A stretch of DNA of 64,000 nucleotides from Mongoliitalea lutea (GCF_014652135.1 NZ_BMYF01000003.1:62001-126000), one strand, 5' to 3'; numbered from the stretch's first letter, positions 46,829 to 55,402 are shown. Numbers and translations: made by a program. The notes: generated by a model not told the origin, from the sequence alone.

Positions 46829-47629
46829 TTAATAAAGGTCGTACTTATGATTTTCGATAATGGTGCCGGAAAGTTTTCCTTTGGCTGCTAAAAGTAAATT
46901 TTCAGCTTTGCCAATCCAAACATGGTTAACTCCTTTATGGAGGGCTGCAAATGCGTTATCTAACTTTGGAATCATTCCGGAGTGAATGACACGCTCTTTT
47001 TTCAACTCTCCGTAAATCTCTTCATTGATCAATGGTATGATTGAGTTTTCATTATGCTCATCGATCAATACTCCCGGTTTATTGAAACAGAAGTAAAGAT
47101 TTACCTTGTGATTATTAGATAGGGAAGTAGCCAACTCAGAGGCAATACTGTCTGCATTAGTATTTAATAATTGACCTTTTTTATCGTGCGTAATGGCTGA
47201 AAATACAGGTATGATATTGTCTTCGAGTAAGTTTTCAATCAGTCCAGTGTTTATTTTCAGAATATCTCCTACATAGCCATAGTCGATGGTTTTGATAGGT
47301 CTTTTTTCGGATAAAATACTGTTCCCGTCTGCTCCTGTCAGACCGAGGGCATTTTGGTTCAAGCCTTGAAGCTTTGCTACAATTTGCTTGTTGATCAATC
47401 CTGCATAGACCATGGTTACGATGTCCAAGGTATCTGCATCGGTAATTCTCCTACCATCTACCATTTTAGGCATGACTCCCATGGATTCTCCAAATTTGGT
47501 AGCCATTATTCCCCCTCCGTGAACTAGTATTTTCTTGCCCGGAAATCTAGAGAAGAGGAATAGAAACTCCTCAAGTTTTTGAGGATAGTCGATGACATTT
47601 CCTCCGATTTTGATGATGTTGATTTGCAT
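46829..47629 (-). CDS. argB: N-acylglutamate kinase
   Basis: The 266-residue amino-acid kinase starts MQINIIKIGGNVID and has VHGGGIMATKFGESMG, NALGLTGADGN, LNTNADSIASELA and SGMIPKLDNAFAAL, typical of ArgB. It phosphorylates acylglutamate. Bacteroidota members may use N-succinylglutamate, consistent with the carbamoyltransferase in this operon. Confidence 0.93.
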   Translation of the reverse strand: MQINIIKIGGNVIDYPQKLEEFLFLFSRFPGKKILVHGGGIMATKFGESMGVMPKMVDGRRITDADTLDIVTMVYAGLINKQIVAKLQGLNQNALGLTGADGNSILSEKRPIKTIDYGYVGDILKINTGLIENLLEDNIIPVFSAITHDKKGQLLNTNADSIASELATSLSNNHKVNLYFCFNKPGVLIDEHNENSIIPLINEEIYGELKKERVIHSGMIPKLDNAFAALHKGVNHVWIGKAENLLLAAKGKLSGTIIENHKYDLY

Positions 47630-47665
47630 GGTTAATAGGTTGAGTAGTTAAAGTGGTAGTGTATG

Positions 47666-48610
47666 TTAGCCTAATAAATGGCTGATTACTGCTTGTGCAG
47701 CATAAATTCGGTTGGTAGCTTGCTCTTGGACTATGCTTCTAGAACCATCTAATATTTCATCTGAAAGTTCTACATTCCTACGGACAGGAAGACAATGCAT
47801 CACCTTTGCTTGTGGAGCAGCTTCAAAATGCTTTTCGGTTAGCATCCATGAACTATCCGTGCTATGAATCTTTCCATAGTCATTGAAAGCAGACCAGTTT
47901 TTTACATAAACAAAATCAGCATCTGCCAAAGCTTCGGCTTGATTGTGTGTAATGTGGGCTCCTTTGGTAAAGATAGGGTCTAATTCATATCCTACAGGAT
48001 GCGTAATGGTAACATCATGGTCATTGCCGATTGCCCATTCTGCAAAGGAATTGGCAACTGCATGTGGAATAGCCTTGATGTGAGGTGCCCAAGTGAGCAC
48101 AACTTTCGGTTTACGTGCTTCTTTCCAGTGTTCTTGGATAGTAATCATATCAGCCAAACTCTGTAAAGGATGTCTAATAGCAGACTCCAAACTGATTACT
48201 GGTTTACCCGAATATTTTATAAATTGATTGAAAACAAAGTCCTCAATATCTTCTGTTTTATTCGTTAATGAAGGGAATGCACGGATCGCTAAGATATCAA
48301 AGTAGGAGCCTAACACAGCTGCTGCATCTTTAATATGTTCCACCGTTCCTTTATTCATGATAGCCCCTTCACGCATCTCCAAAGCCCAACCTTCTTTATC
48401 CATATTCACGACAATAGGCTCCATTCCCAAGTTCAAAGCTGCAATTTGAGTGCTTGCTCTGGTTCGAAGAGACGGGTTTAAAAAAATACATCCAATCCTT
48501 TTCTTAAAACCTTTTTGCACATCAATCAATGGATTGGCTTTGTATGCCAAGGCTGATTGAATTAGGGTTTTGGAAAGGGATAAGGATTCGAATTGTGTAA
48601 AATGTTTCAT
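47666..48610 (-). CDS. argF': N-acylornithine carbamoyltransferase, probably N-succinyl type
   Basis: The 314-residue transcarbamylase has the carbamoyl-phosphate motif NPSLRTRAST (residues 45-54), HPLQSLADM and MHCLPVRRN. It matches the acylornithine branch typified by Bacteroides fragilis ArgF' rather than ordinary OTCase. At the substrate-specificity position it has Val90 (KGTVEHI). As I recall, B. fragilis succinylornithine enzyme has Pro90 and the Xanthomonas acetylornithine enzyme has Glu92, and changing that Glu to Pro, Ser or Val switches it to succinylornithine. I therefore lean towards N-succinylornithine as substrate. Confidence 0.92.
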   Translation of the reverse strand: MKHFTQFESLSLSKTLIQSALAYKANPLIDVQKGFKKRIGCIFLNPSLRTRASTQIAALNLGMEPIVVNMDKEGWALEMREGAIMNKGTVEHIKDAAAVLGSYFDILAIRAFPSLTNKTEDIEDFVFNQFIKYSGKPVISLESAIRHPLQSLADMITIQEHWKEARKPKVVLTWAPHIKAIPHAVANSFAEWAIGNDHDVTITHPVGYELDPIFTKGAHITHNQAEALADADFVYVKNWSAFNDYGKIHSTDSSWMLTEKHFEAAPQAKVMHCLPVRRNVELSDEILDGSRSIVQEQATNRIYAAQAVISHLLG

Positions 48611-48647
48611 TTTTGTTGAAATATTTATATGAATCTACCGCATTGAA

Positions 48648-49781
48648 TTATGAATTCAAAATTATCGATAGGTTTTTAGCGAATTTTAATAATGACTCTT
48701 CGTCAATGTTTAGCGGAGGCAATAGGCGAATGGTATTTTTTCCTGCGGCACTTCCTGTAAACATGTGGTAATTATGTACGAAGGACGTCCTTACAGGTCC
48801 TGCTTCTCTATCAAGGTCTATTCCGATCATCAGTCCTTTACCACGAACTTCAGTTACACCAGGTATAGCTTCCAAGATTGGGATAAGTTTATTCCCTAAC
48901 TCCTCTGCGTAGGCTATTAAGTTTTCGCTCTCGATTACTTCTAATACAGCTAATCCAGCTGCGCAAGCCAAATGATTACCTCCAAAAGTAGTCCCCAAGA
49001 GGCCAAAAGAAGCTTTTATTGAGGGATGAATCAACACACCACCGATAGGAAATCCATTTCCCATTCCTTTGGCTACTGTAATTAAATCCGGTTCAAGTCC
49101 TTCTGCCCATTGAAAAGCAAAAAATCTACCGGTTCTTCCATAGCCTGATTGGACTTCATCTAAAATAAGTTTCGCTTCATACTTTTTTGCTAAGTGCGCC
49201 AATTGCTGCAGGGTAGAGGCTTCCGGAACATGAATACCTCCAACACCTTGTATCCCTTCAATGATAATTCCCGCAATATTGCCTTTGGCTAATTGGGCCT
49301 CAACTGCACCTAAATCACCCCATGGTAAGATGTGCACATCGTTCCGTTGGTTGGAAGGAGCGATGATTTTTGGATTATCTGTCAAAACTACTGCACCCGA
49401 GGTTCTTCCATGAAATGCACCTGAAAAGGAAATAAATCCAGGTTTTCCTGAACTGAAAGATGCCAATTTCAATGCATTTTCATTTGCTTCCGCCCCCGAA
49501 TTGCATAAGAATAGCTCGTATTCTTCACAACCTGAAACTTCTCCTAGCTTTTGAGCTAATTGCTTTTGTATAGGAATATGAATGGAGTTGGAATAAAAGG
49601 CGATTTGATCGAGCTGCTCTTTTATTCGTTGGTTGAAGTGAGGATGGCTGTGTCCTATAGAAATCACGGCATGACCTCCATATAAGTCCAAATATTCAGT
49701 TCCCTCTGTATCCCAAATGCTTGCACCAATCGCTTTGACAGGTGTTACATTGATTAAAGGGTACACATCGAATGTTTTCAT
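48648..49781 (-). CDS. argD: acylornithine aminotransferase
   Basis: From ATG 49781 (MKTFDVYPLINVTPVKA) the product is 377 residues; an ATG two codons earlier is equally readable. The class-III aminotransferase fold has LFLCNSGAEANENALKLA, LILDEVQSGYGRTG and the PLP lysine in ITVAKGMGNGFPIGG. It makes acylornithine from the semialdehyde. Eleven bases separate it from argC. Confidence 0.94.
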   Translation of the reverse strand: MKTFDVYPLINVTPVKAIGASIWDTEGTEYLDLYGGHAVISIGHSHPHFNQRIKEQLDQIAFYSNSIHIPIQKQLAQKLGEVSGCEEYELFLCNSGAEANENALKLASFSSGKPGFISFSGAFHGRTSGAVVLTDNPKIIAPSNQRNDVHILPWGDLGAVEAQLAKGNIAGIIIEGIQGVGGIHVPEASTLQQLAHLAKKYEAKLILDEVQSGYGRTGRFFAFQWAEGLEPDLITVAKGMGNGFPIGGVLIHPSIKASFGLLGTTFGGNHLACAAGLAVLEVIESENLIAYAEELGNKLIPILEAIPGVTEVRGKGLMIGIDLDREAGPVRTSFVHNYHMFTGSAAGKNTIRLLPPLNIDEESLLKFAKNLSIILNS

Positions 49782-49791
49782 AATCAATGAT

Positions 49792-50760
49792 TTAAAAGGC
49801 GATGCTTTTCAGCTGAAGCCCAGTATGTTGAGGAAGTCCAATGGCAATATTCAAATTTTGAATTGCCTGCCCAGAGGCACCTTTTAATAAATTGTCAATA
49901 GCCGAATAAATGATCAACATTCCAGCTTCTTTTTGAATATGAAGAATACATTTATTAGTATTCACAGCTTGCTTGAGATCGATATCTTGAGAAGAAATAA
50001 AGGTAAATGCCGCGTCCTTATAGAACTCCTGATATGCTTTTACAGCTTCTTCTTCACTTCCTTCAAAAGGAAAATAAGCAGTTATCCAAATGCCTCTTGT
50101 AAAGTTTCCTCTGTATGGAACAAATAGGACTTCCTGATTGAAGGATGGGTCTAATTGCTTGAAAGTTTGCTTGATTTCTTTTAGATGCTGATGCGTGAAG
50201 AGCTTATACACTGAGAAATTTCCAGTTCTGTAGGAGAAATGACTGGTGTCAGCAAGTTTTTTACCTGCTCCTGTACTTCCTGTTATTCCTGAAACATGGA
50301 TAGCGTCCTTCACCCAGCCTTTCGCTATGGAGGGTGCCAATGCCAGTTGAATACCTGTAGCAAAACAGCCTGGGTTTGCTATTTTGTTTGCGTTTTGAAT
50401 AGCCTCCAAGTTTATTTCAGGTAAGCCATAAACGAATCCATGACTCTTGTCACGAAAATCCGCACTCAAATCAATGATGAGGGTATCCTCAGCAAAAGGA
50501 TTTTTATCTAAAAATGATTTGGTTTCACCATGAGGTAAGGCCAAAAAGACAGCTTGAATTCCTTCGGTCTGAACAATATCGGTGAAAACTAATTCCGTTT
50601 CACCAATAAGGTCAGGATGCGAATGTGTAATAGGCTTGTCTTTTTGGCTGTTACTATGGACGTATGCAATTTCCACGTGGGGGTGATGGATTAGCAGGCG
50701 CAGTAATTCTCCACCGGTATAGCCAGCACCACCAATGATGGCAGTTTTAATTTTTGTCAT
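49792..50760 (-). CDS. argC: N-acyl-gamma-glutamyl-phosphate reductase
   Basis: The 322-residue NADPH enzyme starts MTKIKTAIIGGAGYTGGELLRLL, the Rossmann motif, with the catalytic cysteine in ANPGCFATG (C132) and HPHVEIAYVHSNS. It overlaps argG by 14 bases. It reduces acylglutamyl phosphate to the semialdehyde. Confidence 0.95.
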   Translation of the reverse strand: MTKIKTAIIGGAGYTGGELLRLLIHHPHVEIAYVHSNSQKDKPITHSHPDLIGETELVFTDIVQTEGIQAVFLALPHGETKSFLDKNPFAEDTLIIDLSADFRDKSHGFVYGLPEINLEAIQNANKIANPGCFATGIQLALAPSIAKGWVKDAIHVSGITGSTGAGKKLADTSHFSYRTGNFSVYKLFTHQHLKEIKQTFKQLDPSFNQEVLFVPYRGNFTRGIWITAYFPFEGSEEEAVKAYQEFYKDAAFTFISSQDIDLKQAVNTNKCILHIQKEAGMLIIYSAIDNLLKGASGQAIQNLNIAIGLPQHTGLQLKSIAF

Positions 50761-51943
50761 GATTGTTTACTTGATGGAAGATGGATGTTTGGTTTCCTAA
50801 GATTCGGGTGAATCCCTTGACATCTTCGGCAGTGTATCCCTTATTCATTTCTCCGTAGCTACCAAATTTGGAAGCCATCAAATCATGGGCAGAGGTGATC
50901 CCCACTAGTTGAAATCTATATGGACTTAGCTGAACATTAACTTCTCCTGTTACATAGAGTTGTGTGCTTTCCAAAAAGCTTTCTAAATTACGCATTACGG
51001 GATCTAGGTAGTGACCTTCATGCAGATGATTTCCATAAAACTCAGCTAATTGGTTTTTCCAGAAGGTTTGCCATTTGGTCAAGGTGTGCTTTTCAAGTAA
51101 TTGATGGGATTTGATGATAATCAAAGGTGCCGCAGCTTCAAATCCTACACGGCCTTTGATACCGATAATGGTGTCTCCGACATGTATATCTCTTCCTATT
51201 CCATAAGGTGCTGCAATGGCTTGGAGTGCTTGTATCGCTTCAACCGTATGCTCAAATTTTTTCCCATTGATACCTTTTAGCTCACCACTTTCAAACTGTA
51301 AGGTTACGGTTTCCTCACCTGTTTTGCTTACTTGTGTAGGCCAAGCTTCTTCCGGCAATGTTAAATTGGAAGTTAAGGTTTCTTTCCCACCTACAGATGT
51401 TCCCCAAATACCCTTATTAACAGAATAAGCAGCTTTGGTGAAATTCATGTGAACTCCATGCTTTTGTAAGTAATCAATCTCTTGCTCACGGCTCAGCTTA
51501 AGGTCACGGATAGGAGTGATGATTTCAATATCAGGAATGATGGTCTGAAAAATCATATCAAATCTTACTTGATCATTTCCTGCACCTGTACTGCCATGGG
51601 CAATGGAAGTAGCTCCTATACTTTTAGCATAATCTGCTAGCGTTTTAGCTTGCAGAATTCGTTCTGCACTGACTGATAGAGGATAGGTTTGGTTTTTCAA
51701 TACATTTCCAAAGACCAGGTATTTGAGCACTTCATCGTAATAGGTTTTGGTTACATCTAATACGGTAAAAGAAGCAACACCTAACTTTGTAGACCTTTCT
51801 TGGATTTCCTGTAGTTCTTCGGAAGAGAATCCTCCAGTATTGATCAATACGGCATGTACTTCATAGCCAAGTTCTTGGGAAAGGTAAATGGCACAAAAGG
51901 TAGTGTCCAAACCTCCGCTATACGCTAAAACTGTTTTTTTCAT
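50747..51943 (-). CDS. argG: argininosuccinate synthase
   Basis: The 398-residue enzyme has the PP-loop motif SGGLDTT (9-15), AHGSTGAGNDQVRFD and EGHYLDPVMRNLE. It joins citrulline and aspartate using ATP. It is the second gene of the operon, 29 bases after the GNAT gene, whereas in many operons argG and argH are adjacent. Confidence 0.95.
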   Translation of the reverse strand: MKKTVLAYSGGLDTTFCAIYLSQELGYEVHAVLINTGGFSSEELQEIQERSTKLGVASFTVLDVTKTYYDEVLKYLVFGNVLKNQTYPLSVSAERILQAKTLADYAKSIGATSIAHGSTGAGNDQVRFDMIFQTIIPDIEIITPIRDLKLSREQEIDYLQKHGVHMNFTKAAYSVNKGIWGTSVGGKETLTSNLTLPEEAWPTQVSKTGEETVTLQFESGELKGINGKKFEHTVEAIQALQAIAAPYGIGRDIHVGDTIIGIKGRVGFEAAAPLIIIKSHQLLEKHTLTKWQTFWKNQLAEFYGNHLHEGHYLDPVMRNLESFLESTQLYVTGEVNVQLSPYRFQLVGITSAHDLMASKFGSYGEMNKGYTAEDVKGFTRILGNQTSIFHQVNNHDKN

Positions 51944-51972
51944 AATTCAATAATTGATCCTTCTCAGGATGA

Positions 51973-52650
51973 TTAGAATAAGTTCAATGTTTTGTTTTTA
52001 GTGAGTTTCAAATTCAATAGGATGCGCTTTTTTATTCTCGTCCAACGTTCAAATAACTTGAGGTTTTTCTTGAAGTCTTTTCGGAGAGCGATATCCTGGG
52101 TTTTAGATTTTCTGGCAGGATCATAAAGCATAGCTGTACATAAACAGTTTTGCTTGCTTTTACTTTTTAAGATCTCAACGTTTACGCAGCTATTGCAACC
52201 TTTCCAAAAATCTTCATCATCAGTTAAATCTCCGTAGGAAACAGGAATGTATCCAAGGTCTGAATTGATTTTCATAACAGCTGGACCTGTAGTTAGACCA
52301 AAGATTTTGGAATCAGGATATTTGGTACGGCTTAATTTGAATATTTCTCCTTTGATTTCTCTCGCCAGTCCGTATTTCCGAAACTCAGGTGCAACGATAA
52401 GGCCAGAGTTGGCGACAAACTTTCCATGCCCCCAAGCCTCAATATAACAAAATCCAGCCCATTTTCCAGATTTTGTCAAAGCTATTACAGCTTTCCCCTC
52501 TTTCATTTTGGTTTCAATGTATTCTGGGGAACGTTTAGCAATACCAGTACCACGGGCTTTCGCAGACTCTTCCATTTCTTGCGTAATGGTGAGCGCATGA
52601 ATGCAGTCTTTTTCCGTAGCTGGTCTGATAATGAAGTTTATTTCTTCCAT
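51973..52650 (-). CDS. GNAT acyltransferase, candidate N-acylglutamate synthase
   Basis: From ATG 52650 (MEEINFIIRPATEKDCIHAL) the product is about 225 residues; an upstream ATG three codons earlier is possible. The GNAT core includes GKFVANSGLIVAPEFRKYGLAREI (acyl-CoA loop). The C-terminal part has a Cys-rich patch FWKGCNSCVNVEIL then QNCLCTAMLYDP (CxxC and CxC), which could bind metal. As first gene of an arginine operon that lacks argA and argJ, it probably makes N-acetyl- or N-succinylglutamate. Activity is inferred from context. Confidence 0.82.
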   Translation of the reverse strand: MEEINFIIRPATEKDCIHALTITQEMEESAKARGTGIAKRSPEYIETKMKEGKAVIALTKSGKWAGFCYIEAWGHGKFVANSGLIVAPEFRKYGLAREIKGEIFKLSRTKYPDSKIFGLTTGPAVMKINSDLGYIPVSYGDLTDDEDFWKGCNSCVNVEILKSKSKQNCLCTAMLYDPARKSKTQDIALRKDFKKNLKLFERWTRIKKRILLNLKLTKNKTLNLF

Positions 52651-52732
52651 GAATTGCAATGGATGATTATGCCAAATTTGTTGGCTTGGTGATAGTTTAT
52701 ACTAATGTAACGTTGGAGCTATTGGCGGTATT

Positions 52733-52752
52733 CCACATGGGATACCATAAAG
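52733..52752 (-). repeat. hairpin in the arg operon leader
   Basis: GGTATCCC-ATGT-GGAATACC on the minus strand forms an 8-bp stem (one G-T) with a 4-base loop just after the candidate leader ORF. No T-run follows, so it is not a standard terminator. It may belong to a dispersed palindromic repeat. Confidence 0.45.
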
Positions 52753-52754
52753 TT

Positions 52755-52874
52755 TTAGAGGGACCTTGCCCTGAACAAAGACCTAAATCTCCTCAAAGGA
52801 GTAAAAAAAGTCATAACAGCAACAGAATTTTCTGCTTTTGAGAGGGTAACTGCTATGTTGGTTAGGTTCTTCAT
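52755..52874 (-). CDS. candidate Arg-rich leader ORF upstream of the arginine operon
   Basis: On the minus strand an ATG at 52874 or, in frame, at 52814 opens a short ORF ending in LRRFRSLFRARSL at 52755. It has five Arg codons (AGG, AGA, AGG, AGG, AGG) within ten codons, about 100 bases before the first arg gene. This resembles a leader peptide for arginine-sensing attenuation. However, the CTCCTTTGAGGAG part is palindromic and resembles intergenic repeats of Bacteroidota, so the Arg codons could be accidental. No clear terminator follows. Confidence 0.35.
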   Translation of the reverse strand: MKNLTNIAVTLSKAENSVAVMTFFTPLRRFRSLFRARSL

Positions 52875-52946
52875 GTGATAAACGCACACAAATGTTGAAA
52901 CTATCCAAATAATATGCAAGATAACTATGTAAAAATTTCCAAAAAT

Positions 52947-54212
52947 TTAATTTTGACTCATTTCCTTTAATGCCTTTACAAAAGAATCGAGCTCAGCTGT
53001 ACTGGTGTAAATATTCGGTGTGATCCTGCAACCATACACCCCTGCATAATTTATTCCTACGGTATAAATCTTATACTCTTCTAATAAGGATTTTGCCATT
53101 TGGTTTGGTTCAATGCCTTCTATACCAACATTGGCAATTCCACAAGAGCGGTCTGGATCAATGGGAGTATTGAGCAGAATTCTTGGAAGTCCGCGAACTT
53201 GATCAGACCAATAGCGCTGTAAATAACGTAAGCGTTCTTCTTTCCTTTTGGCCCCGATAGCTTCAAAATAATCCAAAGCATCATTAATCGCCAAGTCAGT
53301 AGCTACTGGATGTGTTCCCGTATGGTTAAGGTTTTTGATGTTGGAATGGTCTAATTCATAGGGTGCTAATAGAGGCCAAATTTTACTTATGTGCTCTTTC
53401 TTAGCATACAAAAGCCCAGCTCCTAATGGAACAGATAGCCATTTATGAAGGCTACAGGCATAATAATCACAGTCAAGTTCGTCAATTTTGAAGTCAAAGT
53501 GAGCAATGCAATGCGCTCCATCCACCATCACTTCCACTCCGTAAGAGTGAGCCATTTGAGCGATTTTCTTAACAGGTAAAATCTGGCCTGTGATGTTAAT
53601 CATGTGGCTGAGCATGATTAACTTGGTTTGAGGAGTGATAGCTACTTCATATGCTTTGACGATTTCTTCATCATTCTCAGGATGAAGCGGAATATCGATG
53701 ATTTTATTGATAATTCCATGCCTTCTAGCTGCCAGTTCAAACATGTTTTTAATGCTTCCATAATCCTGATGGGCATAAATAGCTTCATCACCTTTTTGCC
53801 ATGGATAGCCGGAAATGATGATGTCAAGTGATTCGGTAGTGTTTCTTGTAATCGCCAATTCATCAGGACTTCCTCCAAATACTTGAGCTAATCGGGCTGC
53901 CGTTTTGTCCTTATTTTCCCACTGAACAGTTCTAAAATACCATGAGCCTTGGTAGTTGATTTCCTTTATTTTTTCGAGGTACCTATTGAGCGTTTGCTCC
54001 GGTAGAAAGCAGTAATAACCGTTTTCCAAATTGATATAGTCTCCCTTCAACTTATAGCCAGAGCGGATGATTGACCAATAATCTTCATTGGTAGCTAGTT
54101 TATCAGCTGGAAAATCATGGAATTGCCCCAATCTATTGGCTAGGGTTTCAATTGAAGTAATTCCAGCGGCACTGGTAATTGCTAAGGATTTAAGGAAGTC
54201 TCTTTTGTTCAT
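52947..54212 (-). CDS. aminotransferase class V-fold PLP enzyme (isopenicillin N epimerase-like), exported
   Basis: The 421-residue protein starts MNKRDFLKSLAITSAAGITS, a Tat-like leader with KR before DFLK (not a full RR), suggesting export. The class-V fold is clear: AITRNTTESLDIIISG, VDGAHCIAHFDF and the PLP lysine in YACSLHKWLSVPLGAGLLY. Relatives include cysteine desulfurase-like and isopenicillin N epimerase-like enzymes; the substrate is unknown. It is unrelated to the arg operon and has its own upstream region shared with the Fic gene. Confidence 0.87.
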   Translation of the reverse strand: MNKRDFLKSLAITSAAGITSIETLANRLGQFHDFPADKLATNEDYWSIIRSGYKLKGDYINLENGYYCFLPEQTLNRYLEKIKEINYQGSWYFRTVQWENKDKTAARLAQVFGGSPDELAITRNTTESLDIIISGYPWQKGDEAIYAHQDYGSIKNMFELAARRHGIINKIIDIPLHPENDEEIVKAYEVAITPQTKLIMLSHMINITGQILPVKKIAQMAHSYGVEVMVDGAHCIAHFDFKIDELDCDYYACSLHKWLSVPLGAGLLYAKKEHISKIWPLLAPYELDHSNIKNLNHTGTHPVATDLAINDALDYFEAIGAKRKEERLRYLQRYWSDQVRGLPRILLNTPIDPDRSCGIANVGIEGIEPNQMAKSLLEEYKIYTVGINYAGVYGCRITPNIYTSTAELDSFVKALKEMSQN

Positions 54213-54265
54213 GTGTGAAAATTAATTGGAAAAAAGGATAAAAAAAACAAAAAATAATGACTATT

Positions 54266-54291
54266 TTTGTCAACAATAAATTTGTCAACAA
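54266..54291. promoter_or_regulatory. twin TTTGTCAACAA palindromes against the Fic start codon
   Basis: TTTGTCAACAA occurs twice, at 54266-54276 and 54281-54291, 15 bases apart. Each contains the palindrome TTGT-CA-ACAA, and the second ends directly before the ATG. Between them a perfect -7 box TAAATTTG (54277-54284) would place the transcript start at or near the ATG; no good -33 box is seen. The arrangement suggests an operator bound by the gene's own XRE domain. Confidence 0.55.
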
Positions 54292-55365
54292 ATGGAGAAT
54301 TTTAGCACCTTTATAGCTTTTAGAAGACAATCTTTGGGTATGGTTGTAAGAGAAGTTGCCGCAAAGTCTGGCATTGATGCGGCTTTGATTTCTAAATTTG
54401 AAAAAGGGGTTAGGTTCCCATCAAAAGAAAACTTACCAATGCTGTCAGCTGCATTACAAATTCCATTAGAAGAGATGAAAAAAAAATGGCTGACAGAGAA
54501 AATCTATAAGTTAGTTGAAGATGAAGATAATGCCTTGGAAGTATTGACTTTGGCAGAATCACGTGTAGAATATTTAAAATCAAACCAAGTATTGGTGTTG
54601 GATTCTTTGAGTCAAGAAATTCAGGATAAGCTTCAGGATCTAGACGAGCTTAAAAATAGATGGACATCCAATCGACCTTTGAATCAGACACAATTGGCGA
54701 AGATGAAAGAATATTTTCACACAGCCTATACTTTCGAAAGCAATAGGATAGAAGGAAATACCCTGACGCTGCAAGAGACACATTTGGTCATTAATGAGGG
54801 AGTTACAGTTGGAGGGAAATCTATGCGAGAGCATCTTGAAGCAATCAATCACTTAGACGCAATAGGGTATATCGAAAGTCTGGTTTATGATGAAATGGAT
54901 TTTAGTCCTAGAGTATTGGCCCAGATCCATTACTTAATCTTAAAAGGTATTGATAAGTCTCATGCGGGTATTTATCGAAAAGTACCTGTACGGATTTCAG
55001 GAAGCACTCATGTTCCACCACAGCCTTATTTATTGGATAAATTGATGGAGGATTATTTCAGACACTATCACCTTCAAAAGAAACAGTTACATCCTGTATT
55101 GTTGGCGGCAGAGATGCATGAGCGATTAGTTACTATTCATCCTTTTATCGATGGCAATGGCCGTACAAGCCGCCTGGTTATGAATTTGATTCTCTTAAAG
55201 CATGGTTATACTATCGCAAATTTGAAAGGAGATTTGAATGCCAGAATGAGTTATTATCGTGCTTTGGAAGCTGTCCAGGTGGATAATAATCCTGAGGTTT
55301 TTTATCACTTAGTGATTGATACCGTCAAAGATTCGCTTATGCAGCACTTAGAATTAGCAGGTTAA
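54292..55365 (+). CDS. XRE-family HTH and Fic domain fusion protein
   Basis: The 357-residue protein has an N-terminal XRE/cro-type HTH (about 4-60: RRQSLGMVVREVAAKSGIDAALISKFEKG) and a middle helical part. A Fic domain follows with the canonical HPFIDGNGR loop (about 283-291). The inhibitory helix motif [S/T]xxxE[G/N] is present as SNRIEG near residue 150, placing it in the self-inhibited class with an N-terminal inhibitory motif. Fic enzymes AMPylate protein hydroxyl groups. The fusion suggests transcriptional autoregulation plus a controlled AMPylase, either toxin-like or signalling. Confidence 0.93.
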   Translation: MENFSTFIAFRRQSLGMVVREVAAKSGIDAALISKFEKGVRFPSKENLPMLSAALQIPLEEMKKKWLTEKIYKLVEDEDNALEVLTLAESRVEYLKSNQVLVLDSLSQEIQDKLQDLDELKNRWTSNRPLNQTQLAKMKEYFHTAYTFESNRIEGNTLTLQETHLVINEGVTVGGKSMREHLEAINHLDAIGYIESLVYDEMDFSPRVLAQIHYLILKGIDKSHAGIYRKVPVRISGSTHVPPQPYLLDKLMEDYFRHYHLQKKQLHPVLLAAEMHERLVTIHPFIDGNGRTSRLVMNLILLKHGYTIANLKGDLNARMSYYRALEAVQVDNNPEVFYHLVIDTVKDSLMQHLELAG

Positions 55366-55402
55366 AATAAGCTGTCCAAAAAGGAATTGGACAGCTTATT
55401 TA
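55366..55402. terminator. bidirectional terminator between fic and the M14 gene
   Basis: AATAAGCTGTCCAA (55366-55379) pairs perfectly with TTGGACAGCTTATT (55387-55400), a 14-bp stem with short A/T runs on both sides, between two convergent genes. Confidence 0.75.

Noticed and set aside
52733-52874. Riboswitch upstream of the arg operon
   Set aside because: The segment did not match the conserved core of any riboswitch class I could recall, and repeat-like palindromes explain part of its structure.
54292-55365. Toxin-antitoxin operon at the Fic gene
   Set aside because: No small antitoxin gene is adjacent; the inhibitory motif is within the same protein, so a two-gene system is not supported.
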